Part shown: one piece after another, positions 47,400 to 56,367 of the stretch
Position numbering within the stretch: position 1 is the stretch's first letter
Layout: every line of letters begins with the position of its first letter
Source of the DNA: JADCRZ01 sp041751095
Lineage (GTDB): Bacteria > Bacteroidota > Bacteroidia > Chitinophagales > Chitinophagaceae
Assembly (NCBI GenBank): GCA_041751095.1
Contig: JBGSYC010000290.1
Coordinates: 1 to 64,000, forward strand
Direction: 5' to 3'
Length of the DNA stretch: 64,000 bases
The notes under the pieces: generated by a model
Databases searched by the model: none
Told to the model about the DNA's origin: nothing
The model's input: only the letters and a program-made list of their open reading frames with translations
Translations under genes and position numbers: made by a program

Positions 47400-48099
47400 T
47401 GAAAAGGTGTAACCAAAATTGTTGATACAACGGGCGAGGAAATTGCCGTTAGCGGCAACTGGAGTGCATGGGGGACTTGCGCGGAAGTAAATTTAGAAAG
47501 AGTTTTTTTGCATAGCTATCTCTGGTCGAATAAATTTCCGGCTATTCAGAAAAAAATCAGGTAAAAAGGTAAATTGTTATTCCCTCCACGACGAGGAATT
47601 CTCCATCATAGAAAGCCTTTCTCCTGGTGTGAAGGTTGCAGACATTTTAAAAGAATTTGGTATGATAACTTACCAGTAGCAGTTGAGCCAGGCGGAAGAG
47701 GGCCAGCAGTTGTTGAGAGTTTAGTTTCGACAATAACGCTTCTGCAAACGCCGGGTGCCTCATCCCCTTTTTTGTCATTTCGGCGAAGCGCCATACGTCG
47801 ATTGCGTAATGAGTTGCCCTGGCGCTTCGTTGAAATCCCCGGACGTTTCGGGAGGTATCTATTATGATACCACTTGCCTGGACAAGTAGTACTTCTTCAT
47901 GCGCGGGTTACCTTTCAAATTACAACAACCAAAATTTTAAGGGATTTCAAATGAAGCGTCACGCAGGATGCAGGTTTGGATTGCTGCCGCGCTTCATTTG
48001 AGGACAAGAAGGAGAGAGGAATCTGCAATCAGGTTTGTTAAGTCTGCAAAGGGAGTGTAAATTGCTTTTTCTTTATCAGAACGCTTCAATATTTCTCTT
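47400..48099. pseudogene. 0.7 kb of probable decayed coding sequence
   Basis: Two protein-like but start-less fragments are visible on the plus strand. One (47403-47564) begins with GVTKIVDTTGEEIAV. The other (about 47559-47679) includes EEFSIIESLSPGVKVADILK, which resembles the first helix-turn-helix of an IS3-type transposase OrfA. Frames change between them and stops interrupt both. An imperfect inverted repeat (TTTCGGCGAAGCGCCA / TGGCGCTTCGTTGAAA, 14 of 16) spans 47778-47835. I read this as remnants rather than a working gene, possibly of an insertion element. Confidence 0.35.
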
Positions 48100-49056
48100 A
48101 TGAAAGGCTTGACAATATTTCTTATAGCATTGAATACATCTTTTTGTGTGGTTGTATCCGCACAGAAAAAAGATGTCAGAGGCGGTTCAAAAGGCAACCA
48201 AGCCGTTAAGCCAATTGACACACTTGGCATTGAACAGGTGATGGGTATAAAAGGGAAGGCCAACAACGGTGAGTATAAGATAACAGTTCCTCAGAATGAT
48301 TTAAGTATAATGGTTGATGACTTCAAGATAATACCTGCTATGGGTTTAGGTACATGGGTTGCTTTTACTCCTTCAAACGATGGAAGCATGATTATGGGTG
48401 ATATTATTGTTACCGAAACTGATTTAAAACCGGTTCAGCAAGAGGTCATCAGGCAGGGGTTAACGATCACCGCTATTCATAATCATTTTGTTCGTAATCA
48501 TCCAAACGTTATGTACATGCATATCGGCGGTTCCGGGAATACCGCAATGATGGCACAAAAGGCAAAAGCCGTTCTGGATAAAGTAAAGGAAGTAAGAGGT
48601 GGTGACCCGTTAAAAGGTACAGCTTCTTCCGAAACCGTTGCTAATTCTTTAGATACAAAATTACTCGACGGCATTTTAGGTTACAAAGCTGAAATGAGCA
48701 AAGGCGTTTATAAATATACCATTGGACGTCCTGATGTAAAGCTTATAGAACATGGTGTGCCGGTTACCAGCTTCTTAGGTTTCAATACCTGGGCAGCTTT
48801 CCAGGGAACACCTGAGAAGGCTGCGGTTGCCGGCGATTTTACCATGCTTGAAAATGAAGTCGCCCCGGTAATTAAAGCCCTCATTGAAAATGGAATTGAA
48901 GTTGTTGCCCTGCACAACCATATGGTTCATGAACAGCCGCGGATTTTTTTTCTACACTATTGGGGTATAGGTAATGCAGAACAATTGGCTAAGGGTCTTA
49001 AGGCGGCAATCGATCAGACAGGCAAAAAGCAGGAGGTCCACCAGATGAAAATGTAA
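48100..49056 (+). CDS. DUF1259-domain secreted protein
   Basis: A 318-residue exported protein (signal FLIALNTSFCVVVSAQ) consisting of two homologous DUF1259 halves. The repeats are visible as GLGTWVAFTPSNDGSMIMGDIIV with AIHNHFVRNHPNVMYMHIGG (His127, His129) and LGFNTWAAFQGTPEKAAVAGDF with ALHNHMVHEQPRIFFLHYWG (His272, His274, His277). The paired HNH clusters suggest a metal site, but family function is unknown (LppY/LpqO-like proteins). It stands alone. Confidence 0.87.
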   Translation: MKGLTIFLIALNTSFCVVVSAQKKDVRGGSKGNQAVKPIDTLGIEQVMGIKGKANNGEYKITVPQNDLSIMVDDFKIIPAMGLGTWVAFTPSNDGSMIMGDIIVTETDLKPVQQEVIRQGLTITAIHNHFVRNHPNVMYMHIGGSGNTAMMAQKAKAVLDKVKEVRGGDPLKGTASSETVANSLDTKLLDGILGYKAEMSKGVYKYTIGRPDVKLIEHGVPVTSFLGFNTWAAFQGTPEKAAVAGDFTMLENEVAPVIKALIENGIEVVALHNHMVHEQPRIFFLHYWGIGNAEQLAKGLKAAIDQTGKKQEVHQMKM

Positions 49057-49193
49057 GCGTAGAATATAAAGGATCGTTATCAGATATGTCAATCAAAGCA
49101 ATCTGTTCGCCTCGTCTTAAATTTTCGTGTTGCTTGTATTTTTAACTTCAATAACATAACGGAATTTATTTACCCGGACATTGCATACCTCCA

Positions 49194-52064
49194 ATGATAT
49201 CTTCCAAAACCGATGAAAGAGTAGGGGTGATACTATCACCTTATCGTTTGCTTTCAGATCATATTATAATCGAATCAGTGCATGTTACGAAAGAAAATGG
49301 GTTGGTCAATTATAAATTGACCGAAATAAATAATGATGAGCTGAGAAAACATTATCTGAACCTTCCCGTTCAGGCTAAAAATGTATTATTAACCTTTGAT
49401 AAATCAGCAATAAGCACCGCGAAAGACGAAATAAAAAGGCGGTTTCAGAATGAAAAAGCTGGTGTTGCTTTTGATTTATATCATAAAAATGCGATGATCC
49501 GACGTCTGAATGAGCAGCTTGAATCGTTCCGGCCATTCACCGGAATGGTAAAATGGTACCACAAACTACAAACAGATAAAGGGCATTTTAGAACGGGGCC
49601 ATGTATGTTCAGCAGTGATAAGCCCCAACTTCAGTTTGAAGTAACGGGGGATAACCAAAACCTCCGGCTTAACACGGTCATTAACCTAAACGGAGACCTA
49701 TATCCTCTTAGCGGGTTCAGCCGTTATCATTTTATGCTGGAAAAGGGGAATGTATATTTTTTACTGTCCCATAAAGATTATAAAACTCTGGAATGGTTAC
49801 AAATGAGAGATCCGGAGGTTTACAATAACCGGCCTCACGAATTTGCTTTGCAACTGCTGTCGAATCTGGAAAAGGGTTCTTATAAAATCAAACGTAATGA
49901 TCTGCTGGCGAAAAATGAGATCATTACAGTACCTCATAACCGCGTAATGTTAAGCGAGATCAGTCCGTCCTATCTGGTGCTAACGCCTCAATGGATATAT
50001 GACGGTTTTTTGGTGGAGGGCCCATGGAAAGAAAATCACGAGACTATCCTTAACGGAGATGTCTATTTAATTAAAAGGAATCATGAGGTTGAGTCAGCTT
50101 TTGTCAAAAAGCTCGAATCGCTTCATGAAAACTTTTATAAACAGCTGAACGGCTATTATTATCTGTCTTTTGCAGATGCGCAGAAGAAACAGTGGTTCCT
50201 GAAAGCATACCATGCGATGTTAGATCTGAACATAGAGATCGTGGGAATGGATATGCTGCAACATTTCAGGTATTCTCCTCACCAGATTTCCACTGCGTCT
50301 GCCATCAGAAGGGAAGAAGGAAGTACGGTCACGATCGAATTGAAAGTTTACTTCGGAAAAGAAAGCGTGTCGTTAGCAGAACTGCAAAAAATATTAAGGG
50401 CGGGTCAGCGAAGCGTGCTGTTAGATGATGGATCGCTTGGCATACTTAATGATGAATGGCTCGCGCAATATGGTGTTATTATCCGGCATGGCAGAATTTC
50501 CGATGATGATGAAATAAGAGTTGCCAGGTGGCTGGCGTTCAGTGAACAGGAAGCTAACGAGGAGACGAAAGTGCTGAAGCCCATATTAGAGGAGGCTTGG
50601 TGGCAAAAATGGCAACGGTGGCAACAGGATTCTGATAGTGTTTACCCTGTTCCGGCTTCCATTAAAGCTACGCTGCGTCCTTACCAGAAAAAGGGGTTTG
50701 AGTGGATAGCTTTATTATCGGAAGCAGGCGCAGGGGCATGTCTTGCTGATGATATGGGGCTTGGAAAAACCCTGCAGACCATTTGCTTCCTGGCTCATCA
50801 ATTACAGTTGCAGCCCGACAGCAAGAATCTTATTGTTTGCCCATCATCTATATTATATAACTGGAAGGAAGAACTGCAGAAGTTTGCTCCTGACATTTCG
50901 TCTTTCGTATATCACGGCGCCTCCCGCGATAAAGCCGGATTACAAATCAATAACTGCAGGATTATCATTACCAGTTACGGCACTGTCCGTTCTGATATTG
51001 AAGAGATCAGCAGGACAGATTTCCAGGTTGTGGTGCTTGATGAAAGTCATTACATAAAAAATCCTGATGCTCAAACCACCCAGGCGATAGGGCGTTTACG
51101 CGCATATACACGTATTGCATTAAGTGGTACTCCTGTAATGAACAACACATTCGACTTATTCGCACAACTGAACTTCATTCTGCCGGGGATGTTCGGGAAC
51201 CGGGAATTTTTCAACCGGGAATATGCGAATGCCATTGACCGCGAACATAAGCAGGAAAAAGTCATTGCATTGAGAAAGCTGTTATCCCCATTTATTTTAC
51301 GACGAACCAAAGAGAATGTAGCCGCGGATCTGCCTCCCAAAACCGAGACGGTGATGTGGTGCTCTATGAAGCCACCACAAAAAATGTTGTATGACGCACT
51401 AAAAACGCAAATAAGGAGCAGCATCTTTTTGAATATTAAGAATGAAGGGTTAAACAAAAGCAAATTGTCGGTATTGGAAGGTATGTTGAAATTAAGGCAG
51501 CTTTGTAACTCTCCACTTTTGTTGACCAGCGAAGAACATGGATGTACGGATTCAATAAAGACAAACCTGCTGATGAATGAACTTAAGAATGATTTAAAAG
51601 ATCATAAGGTGCTCGTCTTTTCACAGTTCACCATGATGCTTGATCTCCTTGCAGAGTCATGCCGACAAGAGAACATTGCATTTTATTACTTCAACGGACA
51701 AACGCCTCCTGCAGAAAGATTCGAATTGGTGAAGCGCTTTCAGCACGAAGAGGATACTACCAATGTATTTCTTATCAGCCTCAAGGCAGGTAACACCGGC
51801 CTGAACATTACGGCAGCGGATTATGTCTTTTTATTTGATCCCTGGTGGAACACCGCGATAGAGCAACAGGCTATCGGTCGCACTCACCGCATCGGCCAGG
51901 ACAAGGCGGTATTTTGCTATAAAATGATCTGTAAAGACACCATCGAGGAAAGGATCATTGAGATACAACACCGTAAAAAACAATTGTCTGACGACCTGAT
52001 TTTTGAAGATGAGAGCTTTGTAAAATCCTTAACCGAAGAAGATATTGAATTTTTATTTAGTTGA
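49194..52064 (+). CDS. SNF2-family DEAD/DEAH-box helicase-like ATPase
   Basis: A 956-residue SF2 ATPase. The N-terminal 480 residues show no motif I recognise. The motor follows: QKKGFEWIALLSEAG (Q-region), ADDMGLGKTLQT (Walker A, Lys525), LIVCPSSILYNWKEE (Ia), VLDESHYIKN (DEAH-type, Asp616-His619), ALSGTPVMNN (III), VLVFSQFTMMLDLL (IV), LISLKAGNTGLN (V) and QQAIGRTHRIGQDKAV (VI). SNF2 proteins translocate on duplex DNA and remodel protein-DNA complexes; bacterial ones act in transcription recycling, repair or defence. No Zn finger of SWIM type is seen. It stands as a single gene; the restriction system is 3 kb away. Confidence 0.93.
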   Translation: MISSKTDERVGVILSPYRLLSDHIIIESVHVTKENGLVNYKLTEINNDELRKHYLNLPVQAKNVLLTFDKSAISTAKDEIKRRFQNEKAGVAFDLYHKNAMIRRLNEQLESFRPFTGMVKWYHKLQTDKGHFRTGPCMFSSDKPQLQFEVTGDNQNLRLNTVINLNGDLYPLSGFSRYHFMLEKGNVYFLLSHKDYKTLEWLQMRDPEVYNNRPHEFALQLLSNLEKGSYKIKRNDLLAKNEIITVPHNRVMLSEISPSYLVLTPQWIYDGFLVEGPWKENHETILNGDVYLIKRNHEVESAFVKKLESLHENFYKQLNGYYYLSFADAQKKQWFLKAYHAMLDLNIEIVGMDMLQHFRYSPHQISTASAIRREEGSTVTIELKVYFGKESVSLAELQKILRAGQRSVLLDDGSLGILNDEWLAQYGVIIRHGRISDDDEIRVARWLAFSEQEANEETKVLKPILEEAWWQKWQRWQQDSDSVYPVPASIKATLRPYQKKGFEWIALLSEAGAGACLADDMGLGKTLQTICFLAHQLQLQPDSKNLIVCPSSILYNWKEELQKFAPDISSFVYHGASRDKAGLQINNCRIIITSYGTVRSDIEEISRTDFQVVVLDESHYIKNPDAQTTQAIGRLRAYTRIALSGTPVMNNTFDLFAQLNFILPGMFGNREFFNREYANAIDREHKQEKVIALRKLLSPFILRRTKENVAADLPPKTETVMWCSMKPPQKMLYDALKTQIRSSIFLNIKNEGLNKSKLSVLEGMLKLRQLCNSPLLLTSEEHGCTDSIKTNLLMNELKNDLKDHKVLVFSQFTMMLDLLAESCRQENIAFYYFNGQTPPAERFELVKRFQHEEDTTNVFLISLKAGNTGLNITAADYVFLFDPWWNTAIEQQAIGRTHRIGQDKAVFCYKMICKDTIEERIIEIQHRKKQLSDDLIFEDESFVKSLTEEDIEFLFS

Positions 52065-52171
52065 TTAAAGACGCTGCTTTTACAAATAATTCAGTTTTAT
52101 GAAATTTCTGTGAATTGGCTGTATAAATGAGCGGCATTAAACCAAAGGTCCCGGTTTTAGAAAGCTATTGC

Positions 52172-52849
52172 TCAAAGATGAGGCAGTAGCTTTATCGGCC
52201 TTTGCGTATTTTTCGGAACCTTTTTTCCCAATTCAGTAATCAATTGATATTTACCGATGGAATTTTTCTCAAGTATAACTATTTGACAATTCTTTGGATT
52301 GCTTAAACATTCAAACTCATCTACCGTCCAGTGAAACCAGCGCATCAGGAAAAGGCGGATAGACATGCCGTGCGTAACGATAATCGCATTTTCCGGAAAC
52401 CCGGGTTTTTCGAAATCGCGGTGTAGTGTACCGAAGAAATCGCTTACCCTGTCATATACATCGGCAGCAGACTCCCCGTCCGGGATACGGTAATAAAATG
52501 TTCCATACTGTTCCCTTTCTTTATCAATTTTTTGAGATTCGTCCGCTGATTTCAGGTGGCCCCACTCCTGCTCACGTATCCTGGGCTCCTCCTGATGTTT
52601 AAATAAGTGTAAAGGGAAGGCCCTCACTATTTCTTCGAATGTGGTACGGGTTCGCCAGAGAGGAGACACGTAGAAAAAAGCCGTCTGATCACCAAGGATT
52701 TCTTTAAGAAGGGTACCAGCAAGGCGGGCCTGCTCTCTTCCTTTCTCAGTAAGTTCCAGTTTATAATCCGGTTTTTCTGAATAAACATGGTTATTGATAT
52801 TGCCTTCCGATTCGCCATGCCTGATTAAAATGATCCGTTGTGGTTTCAT
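52172..52849 (-). CDS. Histidine phosphatase family protein
   Basis: A 225-residue phosphoglycerate-mutase-like phosphatase. The phosphohistidine motif RHGESEGN is at residues 10-17 (His11). The second Arg motif is SPLWRTRTTFEEI (about 81). The proton donor region is REQEWGHLKS (about 112), and the C-terminal His lies in VTHGMSIRLFLMRW. The substrate could be a sugar phosphate or a nucleotide. It is convergent with the SNF2 gene and 34 bases downstream of a small secreted-protein gene on the same strand. Confidence 0.9.
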   Translation of the reverse strand: MKPQRIILIRHGESEGNINNHVYSEKPDYKLELTEKGREQARLAGTLLKEILGDQTAFFYVSPLWRTRTTFEEIVRAFPLHLFKHQEEPRIREQEWGHLKSADESQKIDKEREQYGTFYYRIPDGESAADVYDRVSDFFGTLHRDFEKPGFPENAIIVTHGMSIRLFLMRWFHWTVDEFECLSNPKNCQIVILEKNSIGKYQLITELGKKVPKNTQRPIKLLPHL

Positions 52850-52883
52850 GGAGATATAGATTTTTATTTTAAATGGTCTTGTA

Positions 52884-53228
52884 TCAGCCGGGTGGATGTT
52901 GAAAACAATAGCCGTTTCCGATGCTTGTCATATGTTTACACCGGGTTCCCTTTTTTGTAAGCCCTTTGCATTGAACGGTATTGCTTTTGCCATGGGGAAT
53001 TTGAATTTTTCCCTTTAATAAAGCTATTGTACCCGGCGTGCAAATGTTGCATGGCTCTAAACTTAATTTCACTGCCTGACTTACAGATAATTTTTCCGAG
53101 ACATTGTCTACCATCCGGCATGATCCCAAATGATATTTTTTGCCTGATGGCGTCTTGTATACTTCCTGGCTTTTGACAATCGTTGCACTGCATACTATGA
53201 TCATGAATAAGAAAAGCCGGTTTCTCAT
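52884..53228 (-). CDS. Small secreted Cys-rich protein (DUF5763-like C terminus)
   Basis: A 114-residue exported protein. The start at 53228 gives a good signal peptide (LFLFMIIVCSATIVKSQ); the frame opens at 53276. Two likely metal-binding modules follow: KYHLGSCRMV with PCNICTP (His and three Cys), and CKGLTKKGTRCKHM with GYCFQH (three Cys and His), the latter like DUF5763. The role is unknown. It lies between a protein-phosphatase-like gene and a histidine phosphatase on the same strand. Confidence 0.78.
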   Translation of the reverse strand: MRNRLFLFMIIVCSATIVKSQEVYKTPSGKKYHLGSCRMVDNVSEKLSVSQAVKLSLEPCNICTPGTIALLKGKIQIPHGKSNTVQCKGLTKKGTRCKHMTSIGNGYCFQHPPG

Positions 53229-53305
53229 TTGGGGAATATAATCTTTTTCTGGGATTCTCGATTTCGATATGATCACTCCATTTGAAGAATTGAAAGGGCA
53301 GCCAT

Positions 53306-53971
53306 TTAATCATAGTTGGGCACAACGGTAAATTTCTTTGCAGGCAGGGTTATCGCTACTAAATGACCGTATATGATTTTCTCAGTATACACACATCCGC
53401 CATCTATATTAATACAATTGCCTGGCTGGTTGAGAATATAGTTCAATGGTTTTGGAGTATGCCCATGTATAAGTATTTTATTTTTCAATGCAGGCTGTTC
53501 TGAATCAAAATTGCGTGTCCAAAGCATGGCTTCTTTGTCTTCAAAGATATTATCCCTCGTAAAGTTTAAGCCGGCATGAACAAAAACGTAATTTGTGGTA
53601 CTATGGTATAGCTTTGTTTTTTGAAAGAATTGTTTATACTTTTCGGGCATTGCGCTATACCGGTTTACGTCGAAGCTTTGCAGCGTAGTATCCCCGCCAT
53701 TCGTAAGCCAGTGCTTGAAATGCTCTTCGGTTTCTTCGGAATCCATCATCATTTGCTCATGATTGCCTCGTAAGGTGTAAATAGTAAAGCCTTTATCTCT
53801 TAGAGAAATAATCGTATCTATTACTTCTTTGCTTTGCATTCCCCGGTCGATATAATCACCGATACAAAAGATCTTATCCTGTTTCGAGATTTTTAGGTCA
53901 TTAAAAAGCATCTTTTGAAATGCATCATTGCAGCCATGAAGATCACCAATTGCGATTATCCTTCTCATCAA
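53306..53971 (-). CDS. PPP-type metallophosphoesterase / serine-threonine phosphatase
   Basis: A 221-residue dimetal phosphatase of the bacterial PrpA/ApaH-like group. It has IAIGDLHGCNDAFQKML (GDxHG), CIGDYIDRGMQSKEVID (GDxxDRG), TLRGNHEQMMMDS (GNHE) and later FVHAGLNFTRDN and LIHGHTPKPLNY, giving all metal-binding Asp, Asn and His residues. Substrates in the family are phosphoproteins or bis-nucleoside tetraphosphates. It starts the minus-strand run that includes the small secreted protein and the histidine phosphatase. Confidence 0.92.
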   Translation of the reverse strand: MMRRIIAIGDLHGCNDAFQKMLFNDLKISKQDKIFCIGDYIDRGMQSKEVIDTIISLRDKGFTIYTLRGNHEQMMMDSEETEEHFKHWLTNGGDTTLQSFDVNRYSAMPEKYKQFFQKTKLYHSTTNYVFVHAGLNFTRDNIFEDKEAMLWTRNFDSEQPALKNKILIHGHTPKPLNYILNQPGNCINIDGGCVYTEKIIYGHLVAITLPAKKFTVVPNYD

Positions 53972-54086
53972 AGCAATATAATGTTTTCCCGATTATTTTC
54001 CTGTCATTCTGAATGGGCCCTTTGTTTTCATTATGAAATCATCTTGTAAGCGAAATAAAGATATCTGAAAGTTTGCAGGCTATAAT

Positions 54087-54842
54087 TTACTTAGCCTCCG
54101 GATACCAGTTCCGCAATCGTACTTCAATATTTTTATCAAGGGTGTTAACCAGCGTTTTAAAGGTGTTTACATCCTGTCCGCGGTAATGATACGGGTAAAC
54201 GACTTTAGGTTTGAAGGCCAGCACTCCTTCTGAAGCCTGGTTTACATCCATCGTATAGGGCATGTTCATGCAAACAAAAGCGATGTCGATATTTTTGAGT
54301 GCCCGCATTTCAGGGATGTCTTCAGTATCGCCCGAGATATAAATGTTCTTGCCGCCGATGGTGAGAACGTATCCGTTTCCCCTTCCTTTGGTATGGCGTG
54401 CATCAGGTGCTTCCGGCAAATTATACATCGGGATCGCCAGAATGGAAATGCCTTGCTGCACGGTTTTATCGCCATTTTTCAGGATCACAACTTTCGATTT
54501 ATCGGCAGTACCGGGAAGCTGATCGGCAACAGCCTGGGGAACGACCAGCACGGCCTTAGCGGTGTTGATGGCGTCAATGGTTTTGGGGTCGAAATGATCA
54601 CCATGGATATCGGTAATTACCATAATGTCAGGAGCGGCAAGCCCTTTAAAGGCAGCAGCCCCGCCCGTGGGGTCGATATAAATGTTCTTTTTCTGATAGC
54701 TGAGAACCATTGTGGCGTGGGTAACCGGCTGGATGGTAAGTTCTCCGCCTCTGACCTTTTCGCGGTCCGGCGGAATTTGCTGAGCCGGTATCGCCATCAT
54801 TGTTAAGGCAAAATAACAAAGAAGCGCAAATATGTGTTTCAT
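54087..54842 (-). CDS. MBL-fold metallo-hydrolase, exported
   Basis: A 251-residue metallo-beta-lactamase-fold protein of the UlaG/UPF0173-like group, with a signal peptide (FALTMMAIPAQQ). The metal motif reads ITDIHGDHFDP; the usual first His of HxHxDH is Asp here. Further ligands are in IYISGDTEDIPEM and VYPYHYRGQDV. An IDPTGGAAAFKG strand precedes the metal motif. The export signal and single altered ligand suggest a periplasmic hydrolase of unknown substrate. Confidence 0.88.
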   Translation of the reverse strand: MKHIFALLCYFALTMMAIPAQQIPPDREKVRGGELTIQPVTHATMVLSYQKKNIYIDPTGGAAAFKGLAAPDIMVITDIHGDHFDPKTIDAINTAKAVLVVPQAVADQLPGTADKSKVVILKNGDKTVQQGISILAIPMYNLPEAPDARHTKGRGNGYVLTIGGKNIYISGDTEDIPEMRALKNIDIAFVCMNMPYTMDVNQASEGVLAFKPKVVYPYHYRGQDVNTFKTLVNTLDKNIEVRLRNWYPEAK

Positions 54843-55194
54843 GAATGGGTGTTGATGAATAATTTACTAAAATCTTATACAAAATAGGGTAATGCTTTGT
54901 TTTTACAAACCGTAGATATTTGCTTTTTCTGACCTTATAGATTTAGTGGTTCAGACTGGTGGGGTACCCAACCTTATAGGTACCCCACCTTCACCGCGTG
55001 GGTTGGGGCTTCTTACAACTGAAAAGTTTTTCGCGGTAAACCCTTGTTATATCGTCATCATGAATATATCAGCTTGCGAAATACTATAATCAGTAAAAGT
55101 ACAAATTCTTTAATTTATAATTTTTCCCCATCCAAGACTACAGAATGGCTACCATGATGGTAGGTGTGATAGTATAGGTGTCTTTTGTCGGAAT
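54843..55194. other. 352-base gap with two palindromes
   Basis: No gene. It holds a strong hairpin (54958-54989, listed separately) and a 15-base odd palindrome CTACCAT-G-ATGGTAG at 55149-55163, 32 bases past the end of the endonuclease gene. Either could help end transcription from the restriction-modification operon, but neither has a T tract. Confidence 0.5.
54958..54989. repeat. Hairpin with 11-bp perfect stem, repeat-family loop
   Basis: GGTGGGGTACC and GGTACCCCACC flank the 10-base loop CAACCTTATA. On the minus strand the loop and stem edge read ACCTATAAGGTTGG, the same 14 bases found at 35931-35944. A further partial copy (ACCTTATAG) lies at 54932. It is likely a member of a dispersed palindromic repeat family. 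Confidence 0.7.
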
Positions 55195-56367
55195 TTAGAA
55201 CTTTTGGGTTGCCTCCACTTCTCTTATGAAACTGTCAAGTGTTAAAATATTATTTCTAAACTCTTTAGGGAAGCTTTTTAAATATTGAGCTGGCACAACA
55301 AGGCATACATTAGATCTATACATTTCTTCAAGTTGATTTTTTGAAATGCCTTGCTGGAGAGTAAATAAATGTTTCACTTTAATTCGATCTGCTTCATTTA
55401 ATACTTGTCTCCACCGGTCTTTGCAGGTAGTTTTTGAAGCCAACATAAAGAGTTTAGTATGGTCAAAACTTGAACTTAAATATGCCTCAATACCTGGAAA
55501 GAGGAAGTCCGGCTTTTTATTGGCTTCTGTTACTGATTGAGTTGAAAAAGTAAGATCAAACGTTCTAAATACTTCTGCGAGATGGTGCTCTAAAGATGTA
55601 CCTGCCCTGCTTTTTCTTCTTTGTAATAAAGTATTGGCAGTCTTAATGAATTCTTCAACAGAAGCGAACGGTGTTTTGATTTTTAGGCTGTATCTGTCAT
55701 TTTCAATCACTTTGAAAAGCTGATATTCAGCATCAAGCCAATTTACTATTTCTTTGTCAGGGTTAGATTTAATAACTTCCTTTGTTATTTGATAAGAAAT
55801 ATTGTAGCAGTTCCTTGCATTTTTAGCAAGTTCAATCGTTGTCGGGAAGCCGGATTCAATAGATTTAAGAAACAAATAGAAGCATCCGGATAATTTCTCT
55901 TCATCGGTCTGTTGGAACTGGGATGGAATTATTGCATTTGTCTGGTTTGACGAAATATTCACTGCCGCTAAAAAGTCATCTATTTCTTCGTCATGGCTTA
56001 AAATATACGCCTTGAAATAGTCTTCATTTACCTTGCAAAGAACAAATAAATCACCGGTATTTTTTTCTTCTCTAAAAGGAAAATGTCTTCCAAAATTTGT
56101 TAATCTAAATTCATTTTTTGCAGAGCCGTAGTATGTAAATGTGCTGTGAGTTTCAAAGTCGTCTTGCCATTTAATTCTTATATTAACCTTTATATTTTGT
56201 CCTTTTTTAGGTTCTTGATTCAAAAACATTTGCCATGCCGACTTGCTTACTAAATAGCCACTTTGATGTGCTCCGGTCGACTTAGTATCATTTGCGGAAA
56301 GAAATTTGCAGTAAGATATGTCATACGTTTGTACCGACTGAATTGTTCTCCTTAATATGCTTTCCAT
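55195..56367 (-). CDS. EcoRII-like type II restriction endonuclease
   Basis: A 390-residue endonuclease close in length to EcoRII (404). The N-terminal 170 residues resemble the EcoRII B3-like effector/DNA-binding domain. The C-terminal catalytic domain (about 235-390) shows RRKSRAGTSLEHHLAEVF (about 248-265), NKKPDFLFPG (about 283-291) and MLASKTTCKDRWRQVLNEADR (about 306-326). These are the conserved Arg/Glu/His, Asp and Lys/Arg elements of the EcoRII fold. The start codon lies 47 bases inside the end of the methyltransferase gene, so the two are translationally coupled, with methylase made first. The recognition site is probably CCWGG or CCNGG, inferred from the family and the partner's target domain. 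Confidence 0.92.
   Translation of the reverse strand: MESILRRTIQSVQTYDISYCKFLSANDTKSTGAHQSGYLVSKSAWQMFLNQEPKKGQNIKVNIRIKWQDDFETHSTFTYYGSAKNEFRLTNFGRHFPFREEKNTGDLFVLCKVNEDYFKAYILSHDEEIDDFLAAVNISSNQTNAIIPSQFQQTDEEKLSGCFYLFLKSIESGFPTTIELAKNARNCYNISYQITKEVIKSNPDKEIVNWLDAEYQLFKVIENDRYSLKIKTPFASVEEFIKTANTLLQRRKSRAGTSLEHHLAEVFRTFDLTFSTQSVTEANKKPDFLFPGIEAYLSSSFDHTKLFMLASKTTCKDRWRQVLNEADRIKVKHLFTLQQGISKNQLEEMYRSNVCLVVPAQYLKSFPKEFRNNILTLDSFIREVEATQKF

Noticed and set aside
47574..47867. 97-codon plus-strand frame
   Set aside because: It runs across an inverted repeat and shares DNA with more protein-like broken frames; probably chance.
49194..52064. SNF2 gene as part of a defence island with the restriction system
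   Set aside because: Five ordinary genes and about 3 kb separate them, and no other known defence-system partner (for example DISARM components) is adjacent.
52161..52193. Hairpin AAAGCTATTGC/GCAGTAGCTTT after the SNF2 gene
   Set aside because: It partly overlaps the end of the convergent phosphatase gene and lacks a T tract, so calling it a terminator is not justified.
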